From a virus, in the IMG/VR virus record IMGVR_UViG_3300011113_000326, positions 1-24,297 of that record: a stretch of DNA of 24,297 bases, one strand, 5' to 3'. Position numbers and translations under genes: made by a program. Under the pieces are notes generated by a model, which searched no databases, was not told the DNA's origin, and saw only the letters and a list, made by a program, of their open reading frames with translations. Shown one piece after another: positions 13,859-20,998 of the stretch (the first letter of the stretch is position 1; the number at the start of each line of letters is the position of its first letter).

Positions 13859-14496
13859 TCGCGTATCACATGCGCCTCGGGGATGTCGCACGATGCCTGC
13901 CGATCGCGAAGCATTTTCACGACCAAGGCCACGAGGTCTTTTTCGAGTGCGCCGCGGCCTATCATGGGCTTTTCGAGATGGTCGATTACTGCCAGCCAGT
14001 GCTACCTCGAAACGACATCAAGGCCGATCGCAGATTGGATTTGCAAATCTGGCCGCACAAATTCGGGGCCTTTGAGTCAAGCGGCAAAAATTGGAGCGAT
14101 TTTGTCTACGGGCTCTTCCCAGAAGGCGCAGAAATCGACCGTCAAATTATGCTTCGACCACCTGCCATCGTGGTCCCGCCGATGGTCAAAGATTGCACGC
14201 TGGTCTTTCCGACCGGTTACAGCCAGGCCGCACCGATCCCGCCTGGGGATGTGCTACTGATGGCCCATCGCATCGGCAATCCGGTGGTTGCAATTGGCAA
14301 ACAGGAGCATGGCATGATGGAGCTGCAAAGCATCGAAGTCATGTGCGCGTGGATACGCTACGCGAAACAGGTTTTGACGATTAACACATCCGCTTCAATC
14401 CTCGCATCGGCGCTTCGCGAGAGTTGGATTCACATTTCCGACAAGCCGAATCACGATTTCCGTCACCCAAATCAAATCCGCATTGAGCGCTTTTGA
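13843..14496 (+). CDS. short GT-B-like (GT9-type) glycosyltransferase-related protein
   Basis: The 217-aa product starts MSKIVIAYHMRLGDVARCLP and continues with a GHEVFFECA strand, resembling the N-terminal Rossmann start of ADP-heptose/GT9-type transferases ('H-RlGDv---LP---'). The C-terminal half has LTINTSASILASALR (about 178-192), like the sugar-nucleotide site of those enzymes, then WIHISDKP. It is shorter than full GT9 enzymes (about 350 aa), so it may be a compact or non-catalytic version. It closes the cassette; its TGA lies in a TTGACA hexamer before the connector gene. A sequence ttgacc lies 14 nt before its own ATG. Confidence 0.6.
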   Translation: MSKIVIAYHMRLGDVARCLPIAKHFHDQGHEVFFECAAAYHGLFEMVDYCQPVLPRNDIKADRRLDLQIWPHKFGAFESSGKNWSDFVYGLFPEGAEIDRQIMLRPPAIVVPPMVKDCTLVFPTGYSQAAPIPPGDVLLMAHRIGNPVVAIGKQEHGMMELQSIEVMCAWIRYAKQVLTINTSASILASALRESWIHISDKPNHDFRHPNQIRIERF

Positions 14497-14513
14497 CATT
14501 GCTTCCCCATCGC

Positions 14514-14822
14514 ATGGGGATGCTTGACGTTTTTGCCTTCGACCTCGCGGCGATGATCGACGATCTGCCGGTCAATGTTATTTTTCGCGAACAAGTTTTC
14601 GGGGCATCGCGCACGACATTACGCCGCGCAAATACGTTGAGCGAAGGCGGATTTTTGGAAGATGCTGCTATGACCATCACGGCGCATTATGACGCCATCA
14701 CTCAGAAGGTATCGCTGGGTGACACGCTAATGATTGACGGACGCAAATTCCGCGTGATTTCGGCAGACCTCGCACCCGATGCCGTCTCGGTTGACTTCAC
14801 CCTCCAAGACATCAACCGATGA
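14514..14822 (+). CDS. head-tail joining/connector protein
   Basis: About 102 aa. The C-terminal half (VSLGDTLMIDGRKFRVISAD, then VSVDFTLQDI) has the beta pattern of small head-tail completion proteins related to lambda FII, where a 'G---idG--yrV' strand pair is common. The position, after the capsid region and before tail genes, agrees. Start choices are TTG 14493 (4-nt overlap with the upstream stop), ATG 14514 or ATG 14520; I favour 14514. It overlaps the next gene by ATGA (14819-14822). Confidence 0.6.
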   Translation: MGMLDVFAFDLAAMIDDLPVNVIFREQVFGASRTTLRRANTLSEGGFLEDAAMTITAHYDAITQKVSLGDTLMIDGRKFRVISADLAPDAVSVDFTLQDINR

Positions 14823-15115
14823 GCCTCTTTTTCAAGCGATCTTCCGCCGCTCCTCGCACGATTCTCAACAATCCTCCGAGTGCAGAGGCCACGCGCATTT
14901 CATCGGTCTCGTTCACAGTCGAGGCCCTCGGTATCGGCTCCCAGCCGAAGGTCGAAAACATCGGCAGGCTCGCGTGGGATGACTATCCTGCCGAGGGCGA
15001 CGCGGATGACGTTGCAGACTGGACGATCTACAAAATCTCAACTGACTCCGCTGGCGATGTGACCGGCGAACAAAGTGCCACGGGAGCGTGGTCCAACCGG
15101 CTTTCTCTTTTCTAA
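14819..15115 (+). CDS. hypothetical connector/tail-region protein
   Basis: A 98-aa protein with basic N-terminus (FFKRSSAAPR) and a beta-rich core. The pattern IGRLAWDDYPAEGDADDVAD, then WTIYKISTD and TGAWSNRLSL resembles a short segment in tail and fibre proteins of other phages ('aWtdYp---da-dv---Wt-y-it'), function unknown to me. The start forms ATGA with the connector gene and the next gene begins 5 nt after the stop. Confidence 0.55.
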   Translation: MSLFFKRSSAAPRTILNNPPSAEATRISSVSFTVEALGIGSQPKVENIGRLAWDDYPAEGDADDVADWTIYKISTDSAGDVTGEQSATGAWSNRLSLF

Positions 15116-15119
15116 AACT

Positions 15120-15554
15120 ATGATCGAAAAATTATCCACAGCGGTCAAATTTTTGGCCTTCTTTACATCACAAAAAATCGGAAAAACGGGCTTGACAGTG
15201 ACCGTGAATGTCCGCAATCCGGCTGGAACGTTGATTGTGGACGCCGGTGCCGCTACGGAAATCGGCGATGGGCTCTACAGCTACACGCTGTCTTCCAACA
15301 ACTCTACCGCTGGCGAATATGTCGCAGTTTTCAAGACCTCGGATTCATCCGTCGATCTTCAATGGGTTCCATCCTTGTGGTCTCTTGGCCGTGCCGGTGT
15401 GGATAATCTTGACGATGCGGTTTCCAGCATTTCGGGCGCAGTCTGGGACACGGCGACGACCGCAATGACCGCATCCGGCAGCATCGGCGCTCGTTTAAAA
15501 TCCGCCTCTACTGTCTCGACAACCGGCGCTCAACTCGCCGCAGCCTTGTCATAA
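15120..15554 (+). CDS. virion-associated protein with Ig-like beta domain
   Basis: The 144-aa product has a beta sandwich-like first part (GLTVTVNVRNPAGTLIVDAG then IGDGLYSYTLSSNNSTAGEY, residues 20-70), as in appendage or tail-needle proteins. The second part has an ISGAVWDTATTAMTASGSIG segment followed by ARL, a module also seen at about residues 330-355 of the protein at 7212. The ATG at 15120 is preferred over the upstream GTG frame. It ends in a TAATG overlap (15552-15556) with the next gene. The function is not certain; it lies among head-tail connector genes. Confidence 0.55.
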   Translation: MIEKLSTAVKFLAFFTSQKIGKTGLTVTVNVRNPAGTLIVDAGAATEIGDGLYSYTLSSNNSTAGEYVAVFKTSDSSVDLQWVPSLWSLGRAGVDNLDDAVSSISGAVWDTATTAMTASGSIGARLKSASTVSTTGAQLAAALS

Positions 15555-16021
15555 TGGCCCTGTTGCTCACATACAAGAAACCGCTCGCTCGCATCACCCA
15601 GACGCTTGAGAAGGCCGTTACCGATGCGTTTATTCTCGCGATACAAGGCGAGATGGGCGACTCGCTCGTTGTGACATCGTCGGAAAATTTCGAGTCGATT
15701 GCACTGCCAGCCTGCTTTGTTAAAGCCACGCGGCAGCGCGAATCAATCACCGGCTCCGCGATCTATCAATTTGAGGTTTCCGTGTCGCTTTTGGTGCAGG
15801 CCGACGATTCGACTCCCCAAGATTTGGAAAGCCTCTGGGCGCAGGTCTTGTGCGTGACGCATGACGTTTTTACTCTCGCCGAAAAGATCAACTCGATCCG
15901 TCCGCAATACGCAAAAGTTTTCGGCATCCTTCGCGACGGGCCTGTTAGCATGGCCACATCCGAGCGCTATTTCGAGCGCAACGTGGCGATCACTGTCCAC
16001 GCTGGGCTTCTCGGCAGTTGA
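15554..16021 (+). CDS. candidate tail terminator protein (gpU-like)
   Basis: A 155-aa alpha/beta protein between the connector genes and the tail tube, where siphovirus tail terminators lie. The arrangement (helix ITQTLEKAVTDAFILA, then VCTHDVF-type and a final ERYFERNVAITVHAGL strand) matches the 'R---v-l-v-v---g' end common to such proteins. The C-terminus is the strongest clue. It would stop tail growth and join the tail to the head. A minor capsid/tail completion protein is the alternative. Confidence 0.45.
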   Translation: MALLLTYKKPLARITQTLEKAVTDAFILAIQGEMGDSLVVTSSENFESIALPACFVKATRQRESITGSAIYQFEVSVSLLVQADDSTPQDLESLWAQVLCVTHDVFTLAEKINSIRPQYAKVFGILRDGPVSMATSERYFERNVAITVHAGLLGS

Positions 16022-16036
16022 CAATTTCGGCCAATC

Positions 16037-16408
16037 ATGGCCGCAACCGTCATTACCTCTTCCACAGCCGCCAACGTGTCATTCGGCGCTAATGCCGAGA
16101 CTGGGCTGATCCTCTCCTCCTTTTCTCGTTCCGTGCAGTCTCAAAAGGCTGAACTCATGGACGAGGACGGCGACATCGTTGCCGTTTCGTATTACGGCAA
16201 AACTGCCACGATCTCGATCTCCGGTGCCATCAATGGTTCGACCGGCGTGGCATCTGCCGCTGTTGGTTCTCTCCTGACCCTCGCGAACTCGACCGTCTCT
16301 GGCGGCGTGAGCGGTGGCAAAATCGTGGTTGATTCGCTCAGCTACGAACAGGGCTCCGATTCGTTCAAAACAATGACGATCGAGGCCACGCAGTATCCCG
16401 AAATGTAA
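16037..16408 (+). CDS. tail tube protein
   Basis: The 123-aa protein follows the terminator candidate and precedes the chaperone and tape measure genes. It is almost wholly beta: LILSSFSRSVQSQKAELMDE, then VAVSYYGKTATISISGAING, then a VVDSLSYEQGSDSFKTMTIE strand pair. The 'D--G-iva-s-yg-----si-g' pattern fits tail tube subunits that stack as hexameric rings. It is smaller than lambda gpV (246 aa), which has an extra Ig-like domain. A TTGACA hexamer precedes the ATG by 13 nt. Confidence 0.65.
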   Translation: MAATVITSSTAANVSFGANAETGLILSSFSRSVQSQKAELMDEDGDIVAVSYYGKTATISISGAINGSTGVASAAVGSLLTLANSTVSGGVSGGKIVVDSLSYEQGSDSFKTMTIEATQYPEM

Positions 16409-16423
16409 TTTTGTAGGCACCCG

Positions 16424-16449
16424 CTGGCAGGCCGGGGAAAGCCTGCCGG
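16424..16449 (+). other. hairpin before the 16457 gene
   Basis: ggcaggc (16426-16432) pairs with gcctgcc (16441-16447) around an 8-nt loop. One G-T and one C-G pair outside extend the stem to 9 bp. No T-tract follows; the sequence runs into ataaataATG. It is not a standard terminator; it may pause transcription or hide the start region of the next gene. Confidence 0.65.
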
Positions 16450-16456
16450 ATAAATA

Positions 16457-16870
16457 ATGATCTCCGAAACAATACTTGACAAAGAAGAATTTTTTTACAC
16501 GGCGAACCTCAAGGTCGCCACGGCACTTGCCACTTTAGGCTTTCGCCCAAAATACCCGCAACCTGTCACACGCATCGTGCGCACGGATGGCAAAGAATCG
16601 ACCGTCTTTTGGTTTGACTCGATGAACTCCACCGGGCTGCAAGCCGAAAAGGTGCATCTGTGGATGACCAAAGGGGGCGAGGATTTCGAGAAGGAACAGC
16701 CCGAGCATGTGGTCAATTACCTACGCGCCTACGCGGCCAATCGCGATGCGCTGATCGATATTATTCACCAAACACCGCGCCGAATCGTGATCGAGGCAAA
16801 AGGCAAGCGGATCGCCGTTCGCGAGGATGCCACGCCTGAGGACCGCGCTGAAATCGCTCGTCACCTCTAA
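16457..16870 (+). CDS. hypothetical tail-region protein
   Basis: A 137-aa protein with no recognised domain. It has a short acidic start, a helix (NLKVATALATLGFRP), a strand pair (TRIVRTDGKESTVFWF), a helical middle (VVNYLRAYAANRDALIDII) and a C-terminal KRIAVREDATPEDRAEIARH. It lies after the tail tube, as tail-assembly genes do. The leader before it carries the hairpin at 16424-16449. The end overlaps the next gene by TAATG (16868-16872). Confidence 0.5.
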   Translation: MISETILDKEEFFYTANLKVATALATLGFRPKYPQPVTRIVRTDGKESTVFWFDSMNSTGLQAEKVHLWMTKGGEDFEKEQPEHVVNYLRAYAANRDALIDIIHQTPRRIVIEAKGKRIAVREDATPEDRAEIARHL

Positions 16871-17115
16871 TGCCTGGGAGCTTCTGGGAGGAATGCGGAT
16901 CAGCGCCCAAGCGAGGACGTGAGGGCGCTCAAGAACGCCGCAAGAAGCGCAAGGAGGGCCGGGAGAGGCGATCTGCAAAAGGTGCCAAGGGCCGCAAGGG
17001 CGACAAAGGAAGGGGCGAAAAACTTACACCGCAGCAACGCCGCCAAAAGCGGCAAGAAGAACGCCTGCGGGGCCGATGTGGCCCCAATGGCAAGAAAGGA
17101 AAAACACGCAAATGA
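16870..17115 (+). CDS. very basic 81-aa hypothetical protein
   Basis: The product is strongly basic, rich in Lys, Arg, Gly and Gln (KRGREGAQERRKKRKEG, KGAKGRKGDKGRG, QRRQKRQEERLRGRCG), with no folded-domain signature; it may bind nucleic acid or be disordered. The frame is favoured because it begins in TAATG with the previous stop and ends in ATGA with the chaperone gene. A second + frame is also open over 16919-17155 and gives an equally basic product, so the frame choice rests on these overlaps. It may also be an unusual but non-functional open frame. Confidence 0.45.
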   Translation: MPGSFWEECGSAPKRGREGAQERRKKRKEGRERRSAKGAKGRKGDKGRGEKLTPQQRRQKRQEERLRGRCGPNGKKGKTRK

Positions 17116-17513
17116 AAAAAACAAAACCGCAAGACAACGAATTCGTCAAAGATGACGATGTGCTCCGCATCGTCGGGGTTGAGGATGGAGAAAAACAAGT
17201 CGGCAAATGGACGTTCCGTCCGATGACCGCACTGACTGTCTCATGGATGCAACGCAACAATGTTTTTGGAGAGGATAAAGACCTCATCTGGAAAGCTGCC
17301 GCATTCGCTTTTTTGCATTCCGAATCCTTCGCCAAAATCCGCGAAGTTGTGAACGATGAAATTGATTTCATTGAAGCGGTCGATTGCTGGACCGAGCGCA
17401 ATTTGACCGGGGGACCAAAACAAGTCGCCGAACTCTCCGAAGTTATGTACGGTGCTTTTGAGCTTTACGTGGCAGCCGATACCGTCTCAACCGCGTCCGG
17501 CGCAAAAAACTAA
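17112..17513 (+). CDS. tail assembly chaperone (short, G-like form)
   Basis: The 133-aa acidic protein (PQDNEFVKDDDVLRIVGVED, then a helical second half with KIREVVNDEIDFIEAVDCWT) lies between the tail tube and tape measure, the place of lambda G. It starts at ATG 17112 in ATGA with the basic protein gene. It ends at TAA 17511-17513 directly after A AAA AAC. In siphoviruses the G protein and the GT frameshift fusion bind the tape measure during tail assembly. The in-frame GTG upstream (17076) is less likely. Confidence 0.7.
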   Translation: MKKTKPQDNEFVKDDDVLRIVGVEDGEKQVGKWTFRPMTALTVSWMQRNNVFGEDKDLIWKAAAFAFLHSESFAKIREVVNDEIDFIEAVDCWTERNLTGGPKQVAELSEVMYGAFELYVAADTVSTASGAKN

Positions 17514-17743
17514 CAAGCCCCAACTGGCTCGCGGCCTACCTCTACAGGCTCGCGAGGATTACCGGCTGGGGCCGTCGAGAGATTTTGGAGGAGCTGCCAT
17601 TCTCTGCCGGGCTTCAAATGATCCATGCCGACGATTTCGCCAACGGCAATCGTCGCGAGTGGAGGCATCAACGCCGAAAGGCGGATGTTGACGCTCTGGC
17701 CATTATGGAGAACGCATGGCAAAATTTAAATTCGAGTCTGTAA
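17112..17743 (+). CDS. tail assembly chaperone GT-like -1 frameshift fusion
   Basis: After a -1 shift at 17504-17510, translation continues from CTA (17510) for 77 codons to TAA 17741-17743. The added part begins LTSPNWLAAYLYRLARITGW and ends AIMENAWQNLNSSL. The WLAAYLYRLARITGWGRREI stretch (part of a helix-rich T-like domain) and the acidic/basic helix REWRHQRRKADVDALAIMEN are as expected for T domains of GT proteins, which recruit the tape measure. The downstream frame has no start codon upstream of its conserved part, so only frameshifting explains it. The fusion is about 210 aa; lambda GT is 279. The next gene starts inside its last 28 nt. Confidence 0.8.
17504..17572 (+). promoter_or_regulatory. 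programmed -1 ribosomal frameshift signal
   Basis: The slippery heptamer A AAA AAC (17504-17510) lies in the zero frame as gcA AAA AAC, immediately before the TAA stop. A spacer of 6 nt (17511-17516) leads to a stem: gcccca (17517-17522) with tggggc (17567-17572). An internal hairpin follows: ctcgcg (17528-17533) with cgcgag (17551-17556), plus gcct/aggc inside it. This is a textbook slippery site, spacer and downstream structure. Confidence 0.85.
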
Positions 17744-18516
17744 AGTTCGACAGCATCATGGCTGACTATGCTCGCATCCGGGAACAAACGATTCCCGATG
17801 CAGTGGTCGCCAATGCTCGGTTGCTTTGCGTCGAATTAGCTCGCAGGACTCAGCCATTCGGTGCTGATGATGTCAGCAAAAAAGCTGGCGAGGGGCGCGT
17901 CGAAAAGGACATCGGAAAGATCATAAAAACGCCCGAGGCACTTGAGCAAATGGCAACTCACGTCGATAGCGAGCGGATCCGCGCACGATTGCAAAATCTG
18001 ATCTCAGCGGGACGCTTTGAAGTCGTCCAGCGCATTTTAAACAATATCGGCTTTTTAAAAAGATGGGGTGGGATGCAACAGGTAAGTGGCGGGCAGATTG
18101 CGAGCCTGCACAAGGCGGCGAGAAATCCTCGCACAGGCCGAACGAAATCCCGAGGCACGATGCTCAACGTCGCCAACGCTGGCGAATTGCAGCAATACAT
18201 CTCCGGCGTCATTACGCGGGTCGGGATGTCCAAAGCCGGGTGGGCCGAATGCGCTCGCCAACTGCGCAGGGTGACCAAGGGATCGCCGACTCGGGGAATG
18301 GCAAGCTACGTGGTCAAACAGCAAGGCCGCGGGAGCGTCACAGATCATTCCAACGACCTCGCGAACCCTCGCGTGACGTTGACCAATCAAACGCCGTGGG
18401 CAGATAACATTTGCACGCCCGCTGAGCAGGATCGGGCAAAATCCATCGTTGTGCAGCGGATGATGAATCAAATGCGCAACATTCTCAAAAAACGATTGAC
18501 AACCCTCCCAGAGTAA
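17716..18516 (+). CDS. hypothetical tail-region protein
   Basis: A 266-aa protein starting inside the end of the GT frame and ending 1 nt before the tape measure gene. It begins FKFESVKFDSIMADYARIRE and contains LLCVELARRTQPFG, an opening seen in small tail-completion proteins of the HK97 gp10 or lambda Z type ('a---a--l---tqp--'). The rest is helical and basic (SKAGWAECARQLRRVTKGSP) with a C-terminal VVQRMMNQMRNILKKRL helix. I cannot place it firmly; a minor tail or neck protein is likely. Confidence 0.5.
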   Translation: MAKFKFESVKFDSIMADYARIREQTIPDAVVANARLLCVELARRTQPFGADDVSKKAGEGRVEKDIGKIIKTPEALEQMATHVDSERIRARLQNLISAGRFEVVQRILNNIGFLKRWGGMQQVSGGQIASLHKAARNPRTGRTKSRGTMLNVANAGELQQYISGVITRVGMSKAGWAECARQLRRVTKGSPTRGMASYVVKQQGRGSVTDHSNDLANPRVTLTNQTPWADNICTPAEQDRAKSIVVQRMMNQMRNILKKRLTTLPE

Positions 18517-18517
18517 T

Positions 18518-20998
18518 ATGGCCGACGTATCAGTAGAATTTGGAGCCAAAGACACCGGGCTCGAACAGACCTTACAACGCATCCAAGGTGAGTTGACTGA
18601 CCTCAAGAGCAAGGTGACCTCGGGCGAGTTGTCCATGACTGAGCTCGAACAGACGATGAAGCGCATTGGTCAGGTCGAGAACATGGAGAAGAGGCTCAAG
18701 GCCATCGGTGGCGAATCTGCGGCTGCCGCTCCAAAAGTGGATGTGCTCGGTAAAGACCTGACCGAAATGGGAGACAAGGGCGAGCAGGGAGCAAAGAAGG
18801 TTGAATTCTCCCTGAAGAATGTCGGCCTCGCAGCAGGCGTCGCAGCTGTCGCTGCAAAAGCCGCAACTGCCGCCATTGACTTGGCATTTGCTGGAGTGCA
18901 AAAGACGATCCAAAGCTTCGGCGATGCTCTCGATATGGGAGGGCGCTTGAGTGACCTGTCAGAACGAACTGGCGTGGCCACCGACAAGCTTTTGCTCATG
19001 GAGCGAGCGATGAATAACACCGGAGTCGGAGCCGACAGTCTCGGACCGCTGATCAATAAGATGCAAAAGAATCTTGTTGACGCCGCTGACGGATCGAGCA
19101 AGGCCGCTGATGCTTTGACTGAACTTGGGATCCCGCTTTCTTCGCTGCAAAGTTTGACTCCCGATGATCAGTTCCGGCGCATTGGGCGGGCGATTGCTGA
19201 TATCGAAGACCCTGCAAAACGCGCCGCCATATCGATGGAGATTTTTGGCAAATCCGGCGGGGCATTAAATCAACTTTTTTCAAATCTCGACGGAGAATTG
19301 GCCAATGCCTCGCGTGAACTCGGAGTGATGCCAGCCATTATGGCTGAACTCGGCTCCCGATTTGATGGGATCAGCGACAAACTGGCCGTCGTGCAGGGCA
19401 AATTTGTTGAGTTTGCCGCGGGCATCTTGTCCAAGGTTGTCCCGGCGGTCGAGGCCATCGCGACCGGACTCGCCAACATCGATGCCGCATCGCTCGGTCA
19501 GAAGCTCGCTGATGCTTTTGTGGGGGCTGGTAATGCCATGAGAGGCTTTGAGAGTGCTATTGCCGCCATGAAGGTTGGTAATCTGGGAACGGCTTTTGAA
19601 CTCGTTTTTGAGTCGATCAAATTGCAAGTCAAGGAGACCGGAAATTCAATCTGGGGCATCTTGTCCGCTGCTTTCAAGTCAGTGGTTGATTACATCAAAA
19701 CCATTTTTGATCCATCGTCCATGACGATGACTTACATCGTTGGCGCTTTTAATTTGATAGGCATGAAGGCCGCCGCCTCTCTTGCTGACTCGATGGCAAA
19801 GGCGCTCCCGCAAATCAATCTATTCGCGCCTCTGATCAAAGGCATGAAGGAGTTTGCCAATAATGCCCGAACGGATTCTGAAGCGCTATTTGGTGCGATG
19901 TATCACGATGTTGGATTGCTGGAAGCCGAATTGACTGCCGCCGGCGCAGCACTCCCAGAATCCTTCGACAAACATCTCGCGCAATCCACGGCGCTCTTTG
20001 ACACTCAGCAGGAGATCGACAAAATTAATCAGCTAACCCAACAGGTCGAAAATAGCACCAAGGGCGTCACGCAAGAACACGCCAACGCTGAGGCCGAGGC
20101 GAGACGGTATTTTAGCGAATACATGAAGGGGGTAGCCCAGCAAGAGCAGGCTACCGCAAGAGTGACTCAGCAAGAGCGCGAGAAAGCGGAGGCCGCAGCG
20201 GCGACGCTCTCTGCGATGCGCGAGCAAAAGCTTGAAGACCTGGCAATCGCCGAAGCGAAGGCGAGCGGGAACACTCAGCTCGCCGAGCAGCTTGAGAAGC
20301 AGAAAACCTACAATGCGGCATTAGAAGAGGCTCGCGAGAAGTTGGGCATGAATCAGCAGGAGGCGCAAAAATACGCCACGCGCATGGCTGATGCAGCACA
20401 TCCGGTCAAAACCATCCGCGACGTCCTCAACGAAATCGCGCAGAAAAAAATTGACGAACCCGTCAAGACACTTGGTCAGCAGACCGACGATACCAAGGGC
20501 AAGTTAAAGGAGATGGCGGGTGTCCTCGGTCAGGACCTTTCGAGCTACCATTTCAGCGATGTTATGAAAAAGTTGGGCCTCGATTCTTTTGGTTTGACGA
20601 CCACGCAAGAAAAAATTGATGCGATCAACGCCGAGCTAAAGCGCATCGAAGAAAAGCCGGTCGGTGTCGCGGTCGATGTCAAGCAAGAATCGGTCAAGGA
20701 CATCGAAGCGAAGATCGCAAGCATCGGCAAGGATCCGATCCAGACCCGCTTGGATGTCGATAAAACGTCGCTCGATGCCGCACTCGCGCAGACTAAGGTG
20801 GAGATGCAGAATGAATTTGTGTCCATCACATCGGCCTCCGGAGGCGACGGCGGAGAGGGAGGCGAAGGCGGCGAAGGCGGTACGGCCACGTTGGAGGAGA
20901 CGATCATGGACAACATTCGAACTGCGGTCGAGGCCATACGGGTTGCCGTCGTCGAGAAAATCGAACCCAAACTTCCGCAAACAGCACTTTCATACTAA
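18518..20998 (+). CDS. tail tape measure protein
   Basis: The 826-aa product is the largest protein here and lies directly after the chaperone region. Residues 1-80 are a coiled coil (LEQTLQRIQGELTDLKSKVT). Residues 100-300 hold the usual hydrophobic tape-measure core (VGLAAGVAAVAAKAATAAID, LSDLSERTGVATDKLLLME, LGIPLSSLQSLTPDDQFRRI). A Gln/Ala/Glu-rich coiled coil occupies about 490-620 and a Gly-Glu linker 775-788. By the usual rule of about 0.15 nm per residue, the tail would be near 120 nm long (inference). It sets tail length and is threaded through the tube. It ends in a TAATG overlap with the next gene. Confidence 0.9.
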   Translation: MADVSVEFGAKDTGLEQTLQRIQGELTDLKSKVTSGELSMTELEQTMKRIGQVENMEKRLKAIGGESAAAAPKVDVLGKDLTEMGDKGEQGAKKVEFSLKNVGLAAGVAAVAAKAATAAIDLAFAGVQKTIQSFGDALDMGGRLSDLSERTGVATDKLLLMERAMNNTGVGADSLGPLINKMQKNLVDAADGSSKAADALTELGIPLSSLQSLTPDDQFRRIGRAIADIEDPAKRAAISMEIFGKSGGALNQLFSNLDGELANASRELGVMPAIMAELGSRFDGISDKLAVVQGKFVEFAAGILSKVVPAVEAIATGLANIDAASLGQKLADAFVGAGNAMRGFESAIAAMKVGNLGTAFELVFESIKLQVKETGNSIWGILSAAFKSVVDYIKTIFDPSSMTMTYIVGAFNLIGMKAAASLADSMAKALPQINLFAPLIKGMKEFANNARTDSEALFGAMYHDVGLLEAELTAAGAALPESFDKHLAQSTALFDTQQEIDKINQLTQQVENSTKGVTQEHANAEAEARRYFSEYMKGVAQQEQATARVTQQEREKAEAAAATLSAMREQKLEDLAIAEAKASGNTQLAEQLEKQKTYNAALEEAREKLGMNQQEAQKYATRMADAAHPVKTIRDVLNEIAQKKIDEPVKTLGQQTDDTKGKLKEMAGVLGQDLSSYHFSDVMKKLGLDSFGLTTTQEKIDAINAELKRIEEKPVGVAVDVKQESVKDIEAKIASIGKDPIQTRLDVDKTSLDAALAQTKVEMQNEFVSITSASGGDGGEGGEGGEGGTATLEETIMDNIRTAVEAIRVAVVEKIEPKLPQTALSY
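20840..20881 (+). repeat. Gly-Glu low-complexity repeat in the tape measure gene
   Basis: A short run of GGC/GGA and GAA/GAG codons encodes GGDGGEGGEGGEGG (residues 775-788). The near-identical 9-bp units probably vary by slippage. It forms a flexible linker before the C-terminal helix of the tape measure protein. Confidence 0.75.

Noticed and set aside
16919-17155. Alternative basic frame in the 16870-17115 region
   Set aside because: Lacks the TAATG and ATGA junctions that bracket the chosen frame and overlaps the chaperone gene; kept only as a question.
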